A stretch of DNA of 64,000 nt from contig CM060066.1 in assembly GCA_030533445.1 (NCBI GenBank), forward strand, positions 2,140,749-2,204,748. The letters are read 5' to 3'. Made by a program: the position numbers and the translations under genes. The first letter of the stretch is position 1; each line of letters starts with the position of its first letter. The DNA comes from Cyprinodon diabolis. Its lineage: Eukaryota > Chordata > Actinopteri > Cyprinodontiformes > Cyprinodontidae. Shown in pieces: positions 1-11,117 of the stretch. Below the pieces are notes generated by a model. It had not been told where the DNA came from. It saw nothing but the letters and a program-made list of their open reading frames with translations, and did not search any database.

Positions 1-512
1 TCACCATGTCTACTGCGGTGAGTGACTATTTTGTTCCAATTTTCCAGTTTGAAAATTTAGCATGTTTTCATACATTATTTGTTATGCATGTGTCTAAATA
101 ACAAAGATTGTAGTTAGCCAAGTTGGAATTACCCGTGTACGACTCCTCTCTCTGTCCAGAGCCCTTTTCCTCTTTCCTGCCTGCTCCGACATGTGCTTTA
201 GCTGTTTTCTCACTGGTTCCGCCATGATAACTGCACAAATATCGCCACTGCGCTAGCAACGAGCATGCCTTTCACTAGGGGCGTGTAGCAGTTCTCGCCG
301 TAAAGCAAGACCGACTCTCGCGATGCACGAGACTTCTGAGCCTGTGGGCGGGGCCGAGGGCTCCTGCAATTGCAAGTACGGTATTTCCCCTACAGACCAC
401 CAGGGCGGCCGAGAAAACGTTTGTTCGACCTGAAATGACTCATTTAATCATCCAAAACGTTATGGAACATATTAATTAACTGAAAAATGTTGCATAGTAT
501 GCCTTTAAGGTT
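1..512 (-). mobile_element. Probable DNA transposon end, truncated by window edge
   Basis: On the minus strand this reads as a promoter-like 5' end: a terminal-looking AAAGGCATACTATGCAAC at 494-511, a GC-rich stretch (about 280-420) and then a short open exon ending at a GT donor (133-225). This layout resembles the 5' ends of intron-containing fish DNA transposons. The class is an inference; only one end is in the window and no transposase core is visible. Confidence 0.35.
133..225 (-). pseudogene. Candidate first coding exon of a transposon
   Basis: A minus-strand ATG at 225-223 opens 31 codons starting MAEPVRKQLKHMSEQAGK, rich in Lys and Arg. It ends at an ACGG/GTAATT donor-like junction at 133/132. 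Its position just inside the candidate transposon end suggests the N-terminal exon of a mobile-element protein. No domain can be assigned from 31 residues, so this remains tentative. Confidence 0.3.
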
Positions 513-1160
513 GGTTTTTCTTTCTTGACATAGATGGCTTCCTTCACCCCCCTCTCAAACCACCTGTCTTCTTTGTCCATAAGGTGTAGATGGACAGAGT
601 CTTGTCCCGAGGAGGTTCAGGATTAAACTTCATCCTGTCTCTCTGATGTGCTTCATGTCCATTTCTTCTTCTGACCCATTGGGTTTATGTCATTGATTTC
701 ATCTCTATTCTCTGTCCAGCCTCTCCGCTGTAGGCCTCCAACATCAAAAATGTTGTTTTTTTTTTTTCTCTCCAGCTCATTTGATATTGAGCCCAGCTCT
801 CTGCTGTGTCTTCCAAGAAAAATGCATGAGCTGTGACCTAAGCAATGCTAGCTTTTTTGGCGTCAGAGTCCATTTGTGACCTGCAGCAGACCCATCCTGG
901 AATACGGATAAAGAAAGCCCTGTCTTTTTACAGCAACGCTTTATTCTTCCCTTTGCTCTTAATAGACAGCGTAGGAGGGGCTTTAAGTGAAGCGTTCAGG
1001 ACACAGAGGAATTTAGGCTAAAGATTAACAGACTGGTGTTTTGCAGATGAATGTGAGTTGATGACAATAAATGTGTCAGAGAAGTGAAGGAGTTTTCAGT
1101 GTCTTCCTGCTCAGCCTGCAGGATGCACATGCAGAGGGAGATTCAAAATACTCCTCTCTG
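513..1160. other. Intronic DNA, nothing recognised
   Basis: Unique-looking intronic sequence with short poly-T runs (for example near 753-766). I see no coding frame, terminal repeats or RNA gene. Confidence 0.5.
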
Positions 1161-1296
1161 ATTCTATTCAGTTTATTTCTATAGCTCCAATTCACATCAT
1201 GTCATCTCAGGTCACTTTTCAGGAAAACCAGCTGATCGCATCGACTCATTGACTCCTCAGCAATCCCTCACACTAAGCATGCTTGTAGCGACAGTG
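1161..1296 (+). repeat. Dispersed fish repeat R, copy 1 (5' part)
   Basis: It starts ATTCTATTCAGTTTATTTC and carries the family's conserved GACTCATTGACTC and CACTAAGCATGCTTGTAGCG blocks. It breaks off after GCGACAGTG. Relative to the copies at 33081 and 54174 it lacks about 50 bp internally and the whole 3' part. Family class unknown; no coding capacity. Confidence 0.85.
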
Positions 1297-1328
1297 TTAT
1301 GTCAAAAAAATCTATTTTTTGACATAAC
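1296..1328. repeat. Perfect 14-bp hairpin
   Basis: GTTATGTCAAAAAA and its exact complement TTTTTTGACATAAC are separated by five bases, exactly where repeat R copy 1 is broken off. It could be a foldback made at a deletion junction. Confidence 0.75.
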
Positions 1329-1808
1329 AACTGAAATCATTTCCTAAAGTAGATAAAGGATGCATGATGAAACAGCCTAAACTACGTCTACTCACCATAG
1401 ATCCTTTTCAATGTATATTAGCTTGACCTCGATGTTATAAGAGTCCCAAAGATAAAAATACACATTAACGCTTTATAAGACACTCAGTGAAATCATTTGA
1501 AAATCAAAATTTCAAGCCAATGGTGTTAATAGAGGACATGGAAAAAATCGTATTACTTTTGTAATAAAAAAAAAGTATATTTCAATATACATTCAATTAA
1601 AATTTATACAGGTGTAATTACTAGAAACGCCCACTTGCCCGATTTTTTGTAAGAAATATTACAGAAGTGCTTCTATAAGGAAGTCCTGAAAAAACTCAGA
1701 GAAACGAAAGAAACACATTTTTTCGTACACTATAACCTCAGAGCTTTAATGCTGATACAGGGACTTATATGTATTACTTTTCAACTTAGCTAATTATCTT
1801 TTTACCTT
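1329..1808. other. AT-rich intronic DNA, nothing recognised
   Basis: AT-rich unique-looking sequence between two copies of repeat R. No supportable feature. Confidence 0.5.
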
Positions 1809-2083
1809 TAATTCAATTTAATTCAGTTTATTTCTATATAGCCAATTCATAACACGGGCAATCCCTCACACTAAGCATGCTTGTAGCGACAGTGGAGAGG
1901 AAAAACAGGAAGAAACCTCCAGCAGAACCAGGCTCAGTGTGAGCGGCCATCTGCTGAGGCCCACTGGGGTTCAAGGAGACAGAAGCAGACATAGAAAAAG
2001 AAGCATAGATACAAAAGGCAACTGTCAACCAGCTCCACAGGCGGCCCCGTCCAGGAAACACACAGCCAGGCAGACGAGCTGAT
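1809..2083 (+). repeat. Dispersed fish repeat R, copy 2 (internally deleted)
   Basis: It begins ATTCAATTTAATTCAGTTTA, skips most of the 5' third, then follows the family from CAATCCCTCACACTAAGC through the CAGAACCAGGCTCAGTGTGA block to the GGCAGACGAGCT block. The small open frames over it are shadows of the repeat; the same frames recur in the other copies. Confidence 0.85.
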
Positions 2084-2985
2084 GGAGATGGAACACATAT
2101 TTTTACCTTTAGTTACAGGTAGGATTTAAGAGGTTAGCAGACTTAGAAAACTTTTATTTCATTTTGTACACTCAGAGTGTCTACAAAATGAAAGCAGGGT
2201 AACAACCCTCCCCCTAGTTCAAAGCAAGGGTTAAACCTGACTGGCTGTAGAACAGGTCTGCTACCCAAGCAGTAGAACTTCAACAAATCAAGAGCGTGAG
2301 CAAGATGGATGAAAATGACGTGACGGGAAAATTGGAAAACATACGGCTGGTAGAAGATGCATTTCCTTTACATTCCACCTCTCTGCTCTACTTTGTTACT
2401 ACATCAATTTAGTTTTTCTCTGCTCTTCTGCTCCCTCTTTGACTCCTCAGCTGAAGCCACTTTCATGCTTGATAAATTTTATAGAGAAACTTGTCAGAGA
2501 ACCGCTTACTAATGACTACTGCAGCGGGGAATGCCTGGTTTTCCCAAGAGGAAAACAGGAGGCAGGATGAGGAGGAGAGTCACGCAGCAGTTGGAGGAGA
2601 TGCAGCTTTGTGATGGGAAGTAAACAAAGGAATGCAGGATGTGTGTGTGTGAAGGGTCAAAGGTTTTACACCTACTTAACACGGCTGTGTTAAGCAGTTG
2701 GTTCCCAATGAGCGTGCAATAAAACAGGCTGGAGGAAGCATTTGCTGCAGAGTATGATGAGCTTACAGTCTGTTAACGTCATTTATTGTCTGATCTAAAG
2801 AATTGTGGCTTAAAAATGGGTTAAATTCCGCAAAAGGATGGTCCATTTGTTAATGGCTGATTTAGGCATTCTGCACAATTCACTGCAACAGTTTATGGTC
2901 TGTAGCGTCTGTTATCTCTGTGTTTAACAGAAACAGCTTAGCTATGAGGTTGGATACTAAAGAATCCATTGAGTTCTTAATATGG
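2084..2985. other. Intronic DNA, nothing recognised
   Basis: No coding frame, array or terminal repeats seen; a short GTGTGTGTG run lies near 2641. Confidence 0.5.
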
Positions 2986-2989
2986 TCAT

Positions 2990-3420
2990 ATTGTCATTTT
3001 ATATACACAGTGTATACAAAACGAAATTTGTTTTTTACATTTCCATTCCTTAAAGTGCAGCAGTGATCAAATGTAAACAGTTTGGGAGAACAAAACATGG
3101 TGCATAAAACCACATTGATAAGGTCAGTGTGATGCAGAGTCTGTGATTTAGAGTTTTCTCAGCAGTTCATCAGTGTGATGGCGGTGGGGAAGAAGCTGCT
3201 GCAGAACCTGCTGGTCCTGCATTGAATGCTGTGAAGCCTCTTCCCAGAGGGCAGCAGGGAGAACAGTCCATGGTGGGGGGGTGAGGGGTCATTGATGATG
3301 TCACGGGCTCGGGACACGCAGCGCTGGGATGAAATGTCTTTAATGGAGGGAAGAGGAGCCCCCATGATCCTCTCTGCTGTTCTCAGCTTCTTCCAGCTGC
3401 AGCCTATAGGCGCTGGCGAG
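2990..3420 (+). repeat. Dispersed repeat with 'GGCAGCAGGGAGAACAG' block
   Basis: Contains AGAACCTGCTGGTCCTGCA, CCAGAGGGCAGCAGGGAGAA and GGGCTCGGGACACGCAGCG, blocks I recognise from a common dispersed fish repeat. An AT-rich leader (ATACACAGTGTATACAAAACG) precedes them. The open frames on both strands have no domain and I treat them as non-coding. Only one copy is in the window, so the limits are approximate. Confidence 0.55.
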
Positions 3421-4215
3421 AGAAATGGCCAAAAAAATGTGTTATGTCACATGGTATGTCTGTCACGTGGTATGTCCTTTTTATTTTTAAATCTTTATTA
3501 AATCATATTTTCAGATGTTAAAATAAAATTAGTAACAAACAGCAGTCTAAAATAAACAACAATAAGGAATTATTATGAAGATGTATTTATCTATCCTCAA
3601 ACCCTATCACAAACAAATGTCACAAAACCTAAATTAAATTGGTAGTACCAATTGCAATCGATTAATAAACTGTGCTCCAAAGACCTTAAATATTCAATTT
3701 TTACAAAACTAAAAGGGATTAATTTAAAACTTTAAATGTAACTTCAACCTGGAAAGACTCACACAGAGAAAGAAGGTTTTAGAAAGTTTATTTGACAAGG
3801 AATAATCTTCGGCACCATGTGCTTCCCCATAGACATAATATGAGTAGACCCCGCATTGGCTGTCGCGGCGCAGGAATTACGGCCGCCATATTGGGACGGT
3901 CGACCTGCTACTCAAACCTGCTGATTCAAGCTGAACACACTAATGATGCCTCAGCACTGTGCGGCGTATTTTTGTTTAAATTGACGGACTATTGATGTCA
4001 GGGCTCGAGGGATAACTTTTCACAATTAAGATGAAAACATATCTTTACATATATCTTTATATATATCTTCATATATGTCAATGTGCTTCCCTCACCTGTT
4101 ACGTCAGCATTTCCAAAATGTCCTTCCCACAGGCTACAGCGGGAAGCTTTTCGAAAAGTCCGTTCAGCAAGGAATAATCAGTGGATCATCTTTTGTGATT
4201 TAATGAATGATTTAA
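3421..4215. other. Intronic DNA with a GC-rich island
   Basis: Mostly AT-rich, but 3820-3990 is GC- and CpG-rich (GCTGTCGCGGCGCAGGAATT), unlike its surroundings. It looks like a relic of a repeat promoter, but there is no second copy in the window to prove it. Confidence 0.3.
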
Positions 4216-4218
4216 TGA

Positions 4219-4562
4219 ATTTAGCGTTAATCAGTAAATGGTAAATGGCATGTACTTATATAGCGCCTTTATTCAAGTTAGGAGACTTGACCAAGGCGCT
4301 TTACACTACATTCATTCACCCATTCACTCACACACTGATGGTGGCAAGCTACATTGTAGCTACAGCTGCCCAGGGGCTCACTGACAGAAGCGGGGCTGCT
4401 GTACACTGGCGCCACCGGGCCCTCTGACCACCATCAGTAGACAATGCAGGTGAAGTGTCTTGCCCAAGGACACAACGACACTGAAAGTCAGAGTCGGGGC
4501 TTGAACCGTCAACCCTTCGATTTCAGGGCAAACTCCTACATCCAACGCCACTGTCGCCCCAG
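4219..4562 (+). repeat. Dispersed 'TATAGCGCC...AAGGCGCTTTACACTAC' repeat
   Basis: It begins TAAATGGTAAATGGCATGT, carries GACCAAGGCGCTTTACACTA, CATTCACCCATTCACTCACA and AAGTGTCTTGCCCAAGGACA, and ends near CCAACGCCACTGTCGCCCC. This block order is typical of a very common teleost dispersed repeat. No coding capacity. Confidence 0.65.
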
Positions 4563-4659
4563 TAACAATTAAACCATTATTTTCGTCGCGATCACAGAGT
4601 CTGGGAGCGGCCATTTTTGCCCAAATATAGTAGCCCCTCCCTCCTGCCATCTTCCAGCA

Positions 4660-5105
4660 GTGACGTCACGGTGCGGTAAGCCTAGCGCCATTCTCCCCGC
4701 TTTACAAGCTAAATCAATGGGAACTACTAGACACATCTGCAATCAACAACAATTATTGAAGATTTCCAGAGGACTTCACCATTGAAATTCACCAGAGCTA
4801 TAGTGAAACTGACAATGCCCACGTGCATGGCAGCTGGATGCTGGAATACATCGGGTAAAAGTGAAATAAAGAGTTATTTCACCTTTCTGATTCCTGATCC
4901 TCCACGGACGGGTTGGTCGTTGGATCGCCAACTTGAAGAGGGAGGATTTGCCATCGAACTTCTGGCCAGAGAAAAAACCCGTAATATGTAGCCAACATTT
5001 GGAAGAAGAATGTTTTCAAGATGACTTGGATAATAGCGCGTTGTGACAAACACCAGATACAGCACTGGGACTTGATCAACAGCCGATACCGCACCGTGAC
5101 GTCAC
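4660..5105 (+). mobile_element. THAP-carrying element between 19-bp inverted repeats
   Basis: GTGACGTCACGGTGCGGTA at 4660-4678 recurs as its exact reverse complement at 5087-5105. The pair brackets a THAP-domain exon relic (4815-5044). THAP domains occur in P-element and related DNA transposases, so this looks like a short internally deleted transposon. No clear target-site duplication is visible, and the element could extend beyond the inverted pair. Confidence 0.55.
4815..5044 (+). pseudogene. THAP zinc-finger domain relic, frameshifted
   Basis: One frame starts MPTCMAAGC and runs into KSEIKSYFTF. About 30 codons in, homology continues in another frame as RWIANLKREDLPSNFWPE, then PVICSQH and EEECFQDDLDNSAL, ending at TGA 5042-5044. 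The C..C (MPTC, AAGC) and C-x2-H (CSQH) positions match the C2CH zinc site of the THAP DNA-binding fold, and the spacing fits. The frame change near 4905 means the copy cannot make an intact domain. Most likely a transposon exon rather than a host gene. Confidence 0.75.
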
Positions 5106-7214
5106 AAACCAGTAGGTGGCAGTAGTGTTCCTTGACAAACATGGATGCCTCCAGTAAATCACATTCACATGAAAATTACTCTGAATTAAAAACACTGATC
5201 ATTTATTGAACAGGATGGAATCATTTCAGATTTAAAGAACTTTCAGAAGTTTAAATTCTGAATATGAGCGACTTTTCCTTTAAAAAAACCATTTGCTCAG
5301 TCGCTTAAAGTCATTCTGTTTCATTGTGGGACAATTTTAACATCTCTTTTTAACATCATCTGGCTAAATGATGAATCAAATTAACATTAAGATGTTTGGA
5401 ATAGCGGGGTGTATAAACTCTGTTCTAACTATGAAGAGGGAAATATGAAAGTTTGAAGGTAGTTTTTAGACAAGAAAATACTGCAGGTGTTTAATGACCC
5501 ATTGTGAGGAATCAGCTCCCAGTTTCACAGTAACAGCCTAAAAATATTTGCTGAATGTTCAGAAAAGTTTCCGATGTTTCCAATTGATCGGCTTTAATGC
5601 TAATCTGAGTTGCATAAGTTTTCATGTTTTTCAACGAATCATTTCATCACACTCCTCAAAGATAAGAGCAAAGTTTCATTCTTACAGCTCACCTGAAGAT
5701 GGAGACTCGTCAGACTGTAAACACAATCCTGAGATATGGTTCAATTTAAGCATTGAGTAAGAACAAAAACAGAAAAGTCTTTTAGGTGCTGAGGGAGATG
5801 TATCCAATTTTCTGTTCTCAGACCCATAGATAAAAAAACACTCTGTCTCTATCTACCTTGAGGACTAAATTACCTCCTAATCTTCTAAACATCACAACTT
5901 CAATCACTGTTTATTTTCTCAGCTCACAGCCGCCAGTTATTGTTGGCCAACCGCATTCTGCTATAATACCTCGGATTTAAGCCCTTTTGCTCCACGGCGA
6001 TGGAGAGGAGTGACGGCTCTAATTGCAGCGGCTGTGGGATCCGTGTGAATGGTGGATACTGAGGGAGCGGGAGTATGAGCGCTGGCTCATTGTCTCGCAT
6101 TGACAGCTCCAGCCCATCCCTGTCAGCCTCTGGGCCAACAACGCACATGACGACCTGCCGGGAGTTATGTGAAGAGAAAACATGAAGGACCTGCCAGTCC
6201 CATAGAAACCAAACTCAGGAAACAAACAGAACGGGGGTGATGTAAGGAGGTTTTGGTCTCTGTCTCACCTGTTTCTGTTCTGTCCTCACCATGAGCTGGG
6301 ATTAAGGCTTGTGATGCTTCTCGTAGGGAAGACAGATAAAGAAACTGGCGGTATGTAAAATAACCCGGATAATTAGGTCTGAAGAGGCATTTTGAGCTGA
6401 AGCAAATTGATTTCCAGTTCTTGTCTTAATCGGGGAACAGTCTTACATTGTTCCGTCAGAAACCGACGGCAGACAGAAACATCGTGCATTTGTCGCAAAC
6501 ACTTTCATGCACCGTTCCCACTCGCTGCTCCCTCATTAAAAACTCAACAGCTCTCTTAGGCAAGCGCAGATTTTTTTTTAGTGTTGTTCTAAATCTCATT
6601 AGTTCCAATCATCTTCACGCTACAGGAAGAAAATAAATAAATCTTCTTTCCACCGTGCAACAACATCCGTTCACACGTAAACAGTGGTGGAATGTGAGGT
6701 GTTGTGGCTGTGCCAGCACTGTCAGCTCAGGTTCCTTAAAGTCTCAATGTTCAGGATGCATTTAGGGCCCAAACTCTGCGGCGTTACTGCGGGATTGTTT
6801 CTGCACAGCAGATCATTGTGTGGACCCGGTTTTGCGCGGATGCGGCTCTGAGCATGGAACCACTCCTGAAGCTGTCAGTCCCTCCGCCTATTAAGACTGT
6901 AGAGGTTATTGTTCAGTGGGGAGTGTTGGGGGACCTGACAGGCCAAAGAATCTTTATTCACCCTAAAAGGGCTTTCACTCCTGTTGTAGTGAATAGGACC
7001 TGCCAGCGTCATCCTTCAGCCATGGCATTTTTATGGCATAGCTGACACACACAACGCGCTGCCGTCAGATGCTCCATAGCTCAGGCAGGCTCCCTTTATC
7101 CCTGCACTGTATGTTAGCTGGTGTTTCTTTCCCATAGAACAAGAAGGACTTTTCCTTCACTTTGTCCCTCAGTTACTCACCAATAGCACTTGCATGGAAA
7201 CACACTATTTGACC
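5106..7214. other. Intronic DNA, nothing recognised
   Basis: About 2.1 kb with no convincing repeat pair, domain or array. Small open frames here have no recognisable domain. Conserved regulatory DNA cannot be judged without alignment. Confidence 0.45.
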
Positions 7215-7318
7215 ACAGGCTTTTAGCTAGCAATATTTAATAGGGTGAACACCTTGGTGCATCACATCTTTAGGCGTTGCATGGCGTAGTGGGGGGGTCC
7301 GGGGGTATCCTTCTCTAA

Positions 7319-7714
7319 CCTGGCTCCGCCAGATGGATTTGCTCCGACGAAGAGGAGCCAATTGATAGATCAAACTCTTGCCGAAACCAGTCGGGAGAAG
7401 AGCAAAAACATCTTTTCCTCTGAGAAAAGGCTCCAGAGCAGTGTTTTGCTCTTCTTTCAGTGAAGAAATACTCTGTAATTCCGATAAAACTTGCTCGATA
7501 GCCACGCTAACGCTAGTTTCATCGGCTGAACCCGCCATGTTCTTTAGACTGAACTGTCGCGCTTCTCGTTGCGTCACACCTCAAACCGCCTCAAAGCCAA
7601 CGCTGATTGGACGTTCGTTTGGTGAACGGCTCCAAATTTCCTTTAACGGAGAGTCTCCAGACTGATCTGCGAGTGAAACCTTGAAAGCTCGCGAGATCAG
7701 GATGGTCTCACGGC
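7319..7714 (-). mobile_element. RecQ-fragment element, copy 1 (internally deleted)
   Basis: Begins CCTGGCTCCGCCAGATGG and joins at 7345 to a ~370-bp segment nearly identical to 18041-18408. The left arm seen in copy 2 is deleted, and the right end stops at GATGGTCTCACG without the terminal AGGCTAGG. It sits in repeat H at a different place from copy 2, so the two insertions look independent. Confidence 0.6.
7345..7577 (-). pseudogene. RecQ-family helicase N-terminal fragment
   Basis: The minus strand reads MTQREARQFSLKNMAGSADE, later SLKEEQNTALEPFLRGKD, then VFALLPTGFGKSLIYQLAPL. The last block is a RecQ-type motif I (Walker A, PTGFGKS) preceded by the Q/K region. RecQ enzymes unwind DNA 3'-5', but only ~75 codons are present and motifs Ia-VI are missing; the frame then runs into unrelated sequence (RRSKSIWRS). 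A gene fragment captured by a mobile element, not a working helicase. Confidence 0.75.
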
Positions 7715-7797
7715 TCATGGCCAGTCCTTCGGTGGAAAATTTGAAATTCAGACTCTCTGAAACGTTATTTCCTGCATTGTGAGGTGGAGTGCAGCTA

Positions 7798-8136
7798 AAG
7801 CCGAGCGTACACTGTACGATATTATTGCCATTTTCGGGCTGATTTTCCAGTAGTGCGAGAATTTTGGATCGGGTCGACTTTCAGCCTGATGGTGCGTGGT
7901 GTCGTGTACAGGGGGTAACGAGGGGCGATCAGCCTCTAACGACCACCTCCCCATCAGGAATCGTACGGTCGCGAGAAAATCAAACATGTTTGTAGCGCCA
8001 TCTCACTTCCATGTGGTTTGTAGACGTACAGTGTGAGCAGGTAGATCGCATCAGAGCGTCGGTTCGCACAGTGTCAGAACAAACATCTTGAGCTGGAAAC
8101 TGCGGTTTCGTCATATAGTGTGAGCTGTAGCTGCAT
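7798..8136. mobile_element. hAT-like short element inserted in repeat H copy A
   Basis: Copy B reads straight through this position, so about 340 bp are inserted. The ends are loosely inverted: AGCCGAGCGTACACTGTACG at the left, and ATATAGTGTGAGCTGTAGCT at the right, which reads AGCTACAGCTCACACTATAT in reverse complement. Interior CpG-rich sequence fits a non-autonomous hAT-like element, but the flanking duplication is imperfect. Confidence 0.45.
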
Positions 8137-9529
8137 GCAACGATTGGAAAAAAATCTTACCCTACTTTTGTCCTGATTATTGTTAGTGTGCTTGACTATC
8201 CATGGAAAGGAAGCCATGAGATAATTTTTAGGTAGAATATTATGTTTCATTAATTCAAACATTAAGAAAGTCTAATAATACATTCACACCGAGATTTGAG
8301 CAGCAAAAAAAGCTTCTGCGGCTTCATCTTTGATGCTTGTCCACATTAAGGTCAGACGTCCAGTAAAGTGAGTCCAGATGCTTCTGCTGCTCCTGTGTTT
8401 AAACCAGAGAGCAGCTTTGCTATATTAGCTGTGATCAGCGGGTAAAAAGTAGTTAGAATCTATGTTGAAGTGAGAAAGTCCTCCTGAAAACATGGTCTGT
8501 GCAGTCAGTTCATCCAGATTACCATCCTGCCTTCAAAGATTATTTCTCTGTGGGAGCCGCTCAGACCTAACCTGGCAGTAGCCAGATTAATGTCTAGCAC
8601 TGAGTTGAGTTCTACGTTATCAATCTGGGACGGCTGCCGTTCAGGCTGTCCGTGAAGAGGAGGAAACGTTTAGTACAATTCTTCCAGCTGATTGGGTGAT
8701 GTGCCAGCTAGTACCTGCCTTCCATAATATGCTTTCAGTCAATAGTAGCAACGAATCGTGACATTTAGTAAGCTGATAAATCAAACTTTTCCTGTCGAAG
8801 GGCACCTCTTTGCTCCTTTCTTAAATGAGAAATTGTCACTATTTTTGCCAAAACCGAGTCAATTGTGGCATCAATAGGTGAGTCCTCCACCAAATCCCCT
8901 GCATTGCCCGTCTTATTGTGGCCATTCCTACATGTCCCGCCCCAAAAAAAGCTGCTAGCATGTCATTGGTCCGACTCGCTGGTTGTTATGAGACAGACGT
9001 ATAAGCGGGAGTCTTTCAATGTGGATTTGTTGTGACACTGAAAACTCAGATCTCGCGACAATTCAGCTCGCAGCACAAGGTTAATTCAGACCCCCACATA
9101 CCGGCGCTGCGCTGTCGCTGGGAATCCCCAGCAGCAGCTGCCTCAGGCCCGCTCGCCTCTTGGGGGTTTTCCCCTCCTGTTGGTGGCGGCTGGAAGTAGA
9201 TGTTAGCGTTTTTCAGGTCTGTGCTACAAACTGCAGGCAGCAGGATAATAAAAGCCAACATATTCTGCCGGCAGGTTTCTACATTTGAAGTTAATTTAGG
9301 CGTTAATAAACTGTTTCAGAGGAGTGATCATAGCGCTCTGCATCAGCAGCGCTGTGTCTGACTCCCTGCCAGCTCCCAGATCAGCTTCTCTCATTGGTTG
9401 ATGCGGCGCGTCCAGCAGCTAAAGTTCCAATTTTCCAGCTTCATCATCTGCTGTTTGTGAATTTTTGAACATTTGAGCAAAGTTTCCGGAGTTTCCTCCC
9501 AAAAATAGGGCGTAAGTTGCACGCACGAC

Positions 9530-9683
9530 CCATGTATGGAAGCCTTAGTCCTGGACGCGGTCAACCGGGGTTCGAATCTGACCTGTGGTCCTTGCTTCAT
9601 GTCTCTCCCCCTTTCTCATACCCCCTTTCCTGTCAACCTACTATCCAAAAAATGAGCCACTAAATGTAAAAAAAAAAAAAAAG
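9530..9683 (+). repeat. tRNA-derived SINE
   Basis: Contains a B-box-like GGGGTTCGAATCTGACC, a pyrimidine-rich body (TGTCTCTCCCCCTTTCTC) and a terminal A-run at 9669-9682. The upstream TATGGAAGCCTTAGTCCTGG matches the tRNA-related head of a familiar teleost SINE type. The A box is degraded. Confidence 0.65.
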
Positions 9684-10720
9684 TCCTTTTGACCAGATGG
9701 AGGCTTAAATAAAGACCAACCGGAGAGAAAATCTTCCCGTGCACACGTACTCTTTGCTTACGGATCCAAAACACCTTCCAGCTCCACACACACGACTCAG
9801 AGAAAAGCTTGTTGATTACTCAGCGGACTGGATGCTCTGCTGATCACAGGGCAGCTCTTTTACTAACTGGCCTATTGTGAGGTCTCAGCGTGGGGTGGAA
9901 GTGTTTTGAAGGCCTTTAGGCGGTGCGGCTTCTGAGAGCCAAAGGTCCATGTATGTGTGTGAATGCACATGGATGAAGCCAAAGAAGTGCTCCCATGCTG
10001 CTTCGCCTAACGAGAGGGCAGGTCAGCCATTAAATGGGCACTAATGCGGGAAATTGGAGGCCATTAGGCCTTTCTTTGTCACTGTGGCTCAGTGTGGCTA
10101 GTTAGACTCTTGAAAGAAGGGAAAGGCCTTATTAGCCGCCACATGCAGACAAAGAGTGAATGGACGGGACATTTAGCTCAACGTGTTCGGCAGTCAGGAG
10201 CGGCTGCACAGTGAAAGCCTTAGTATCAATCTATTTAACTTATAATTAAAAGAAGGTTGCTTTTTGATTAGCAGATTAAATAAATGAAGTTTTAGTGTTA
10301 AAGTTTTTTGAAATAAATAAACGACTTTTTTTCATGTCAATACTTAAAATTAACTAAAATATGCCAAATAAATAACATAGAGACTGTTTGGGGTATTTCA
10401 TGATAATGTTCCCAAAAATGTGTTGGTGGCAACATTTTGCCCATTGCATAAAAAACACACACTACTATTAAAGGGGGATGTAATTATTTTATTTTTTTTA
10501 ATTTCGGGTTAAAATCTCGATATCTTGAAATGAAATTATTTTCAATTGAAGTAAAGTTTGTATCGTTGAATGTTATTCAGTTGCTTTCTGTGTCGGACTT
10601 TTCCTTAATGGAACATTATATTATGCTGCTAAAACCGCTGCGTCTGCTTGAGAGTCTTATTATGAAAACAAAACTAGAAAAGATTAGAATTCAACTTTAT
10701 TTTCTTTGCAGTGTCTTAAC
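9684..10720. other. Intronic DNA, nothing recognised
   Basis: No repeats shared with the rest of the window and no coding frame with a domain. Confidence 0.45.
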
Positions 10721-11097
10721 CAGTGGCGGCTGGTGGAGTTTTCTTCAGGGGGGGCTATAAATTAAATAAACCAAAAACCAATCAAACGTATACTAAGTCA
10801 TCCCACTAGTATATTTATATTAATGCCAACAATAAAAAACATAAAAACACTTTATAAAAACAAAACATAATTTAACGTACAGGTGTGGTTTTTGTACATA
10901 AATCTTGCCTTTCTGAGGCTTTTTGAAGGTAATTCTATGTTTTCCATGGTCCAATATGGCGTCACAAACCTAAAAAATAATGTACCAGTTTAATAATGGA
11001 GAAGCTATTAGTCAGCTTTATATATATATTTTATATTATAAATGCTATTTATTTTCTGAGAATCTGTTTATTTAAGAGCAACTATGCAAATTAACAA
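10721..11097 (+). mobile_element. Possible hAT-like element, left end only
   Basis: CAGTGGCGGCTGGTGG at 10721 has the CAG-start form of a hAT terminus. The complementary CCGCCACTG right end was not found before 12.5 kb, so the element is truncated or interrupted by the tandem array that follows. Confidence 0.3.
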
Positions 11098-11117
11098 ACA
11101 TCTAGAAAAAAAGTGCT

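Larger units (their letters stand above)
7215..9310 (+). repeat. Long dispersed repeat H, copy A (with insertions)
   Basis: Shares ordered blocks with 17568-18840: TAGGGTGAACACCTTGGTG, TTCAGACTCTCTGAAACG, GATGCTTGTCCACATTAAGG, a ~230-bp near-identical stretch (8325-8560), and GTTGGTGGCGGCTGGAAGTA to GTTAATAAACTG at the right end. Copy A carries a RecQ-fragment element (7319-7714), a second inserted element (about 7798-8136) and ~540 bp (8560-9100) absent from copy B. I do not recognise the family or any protein from it. Confidence 0.75.
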
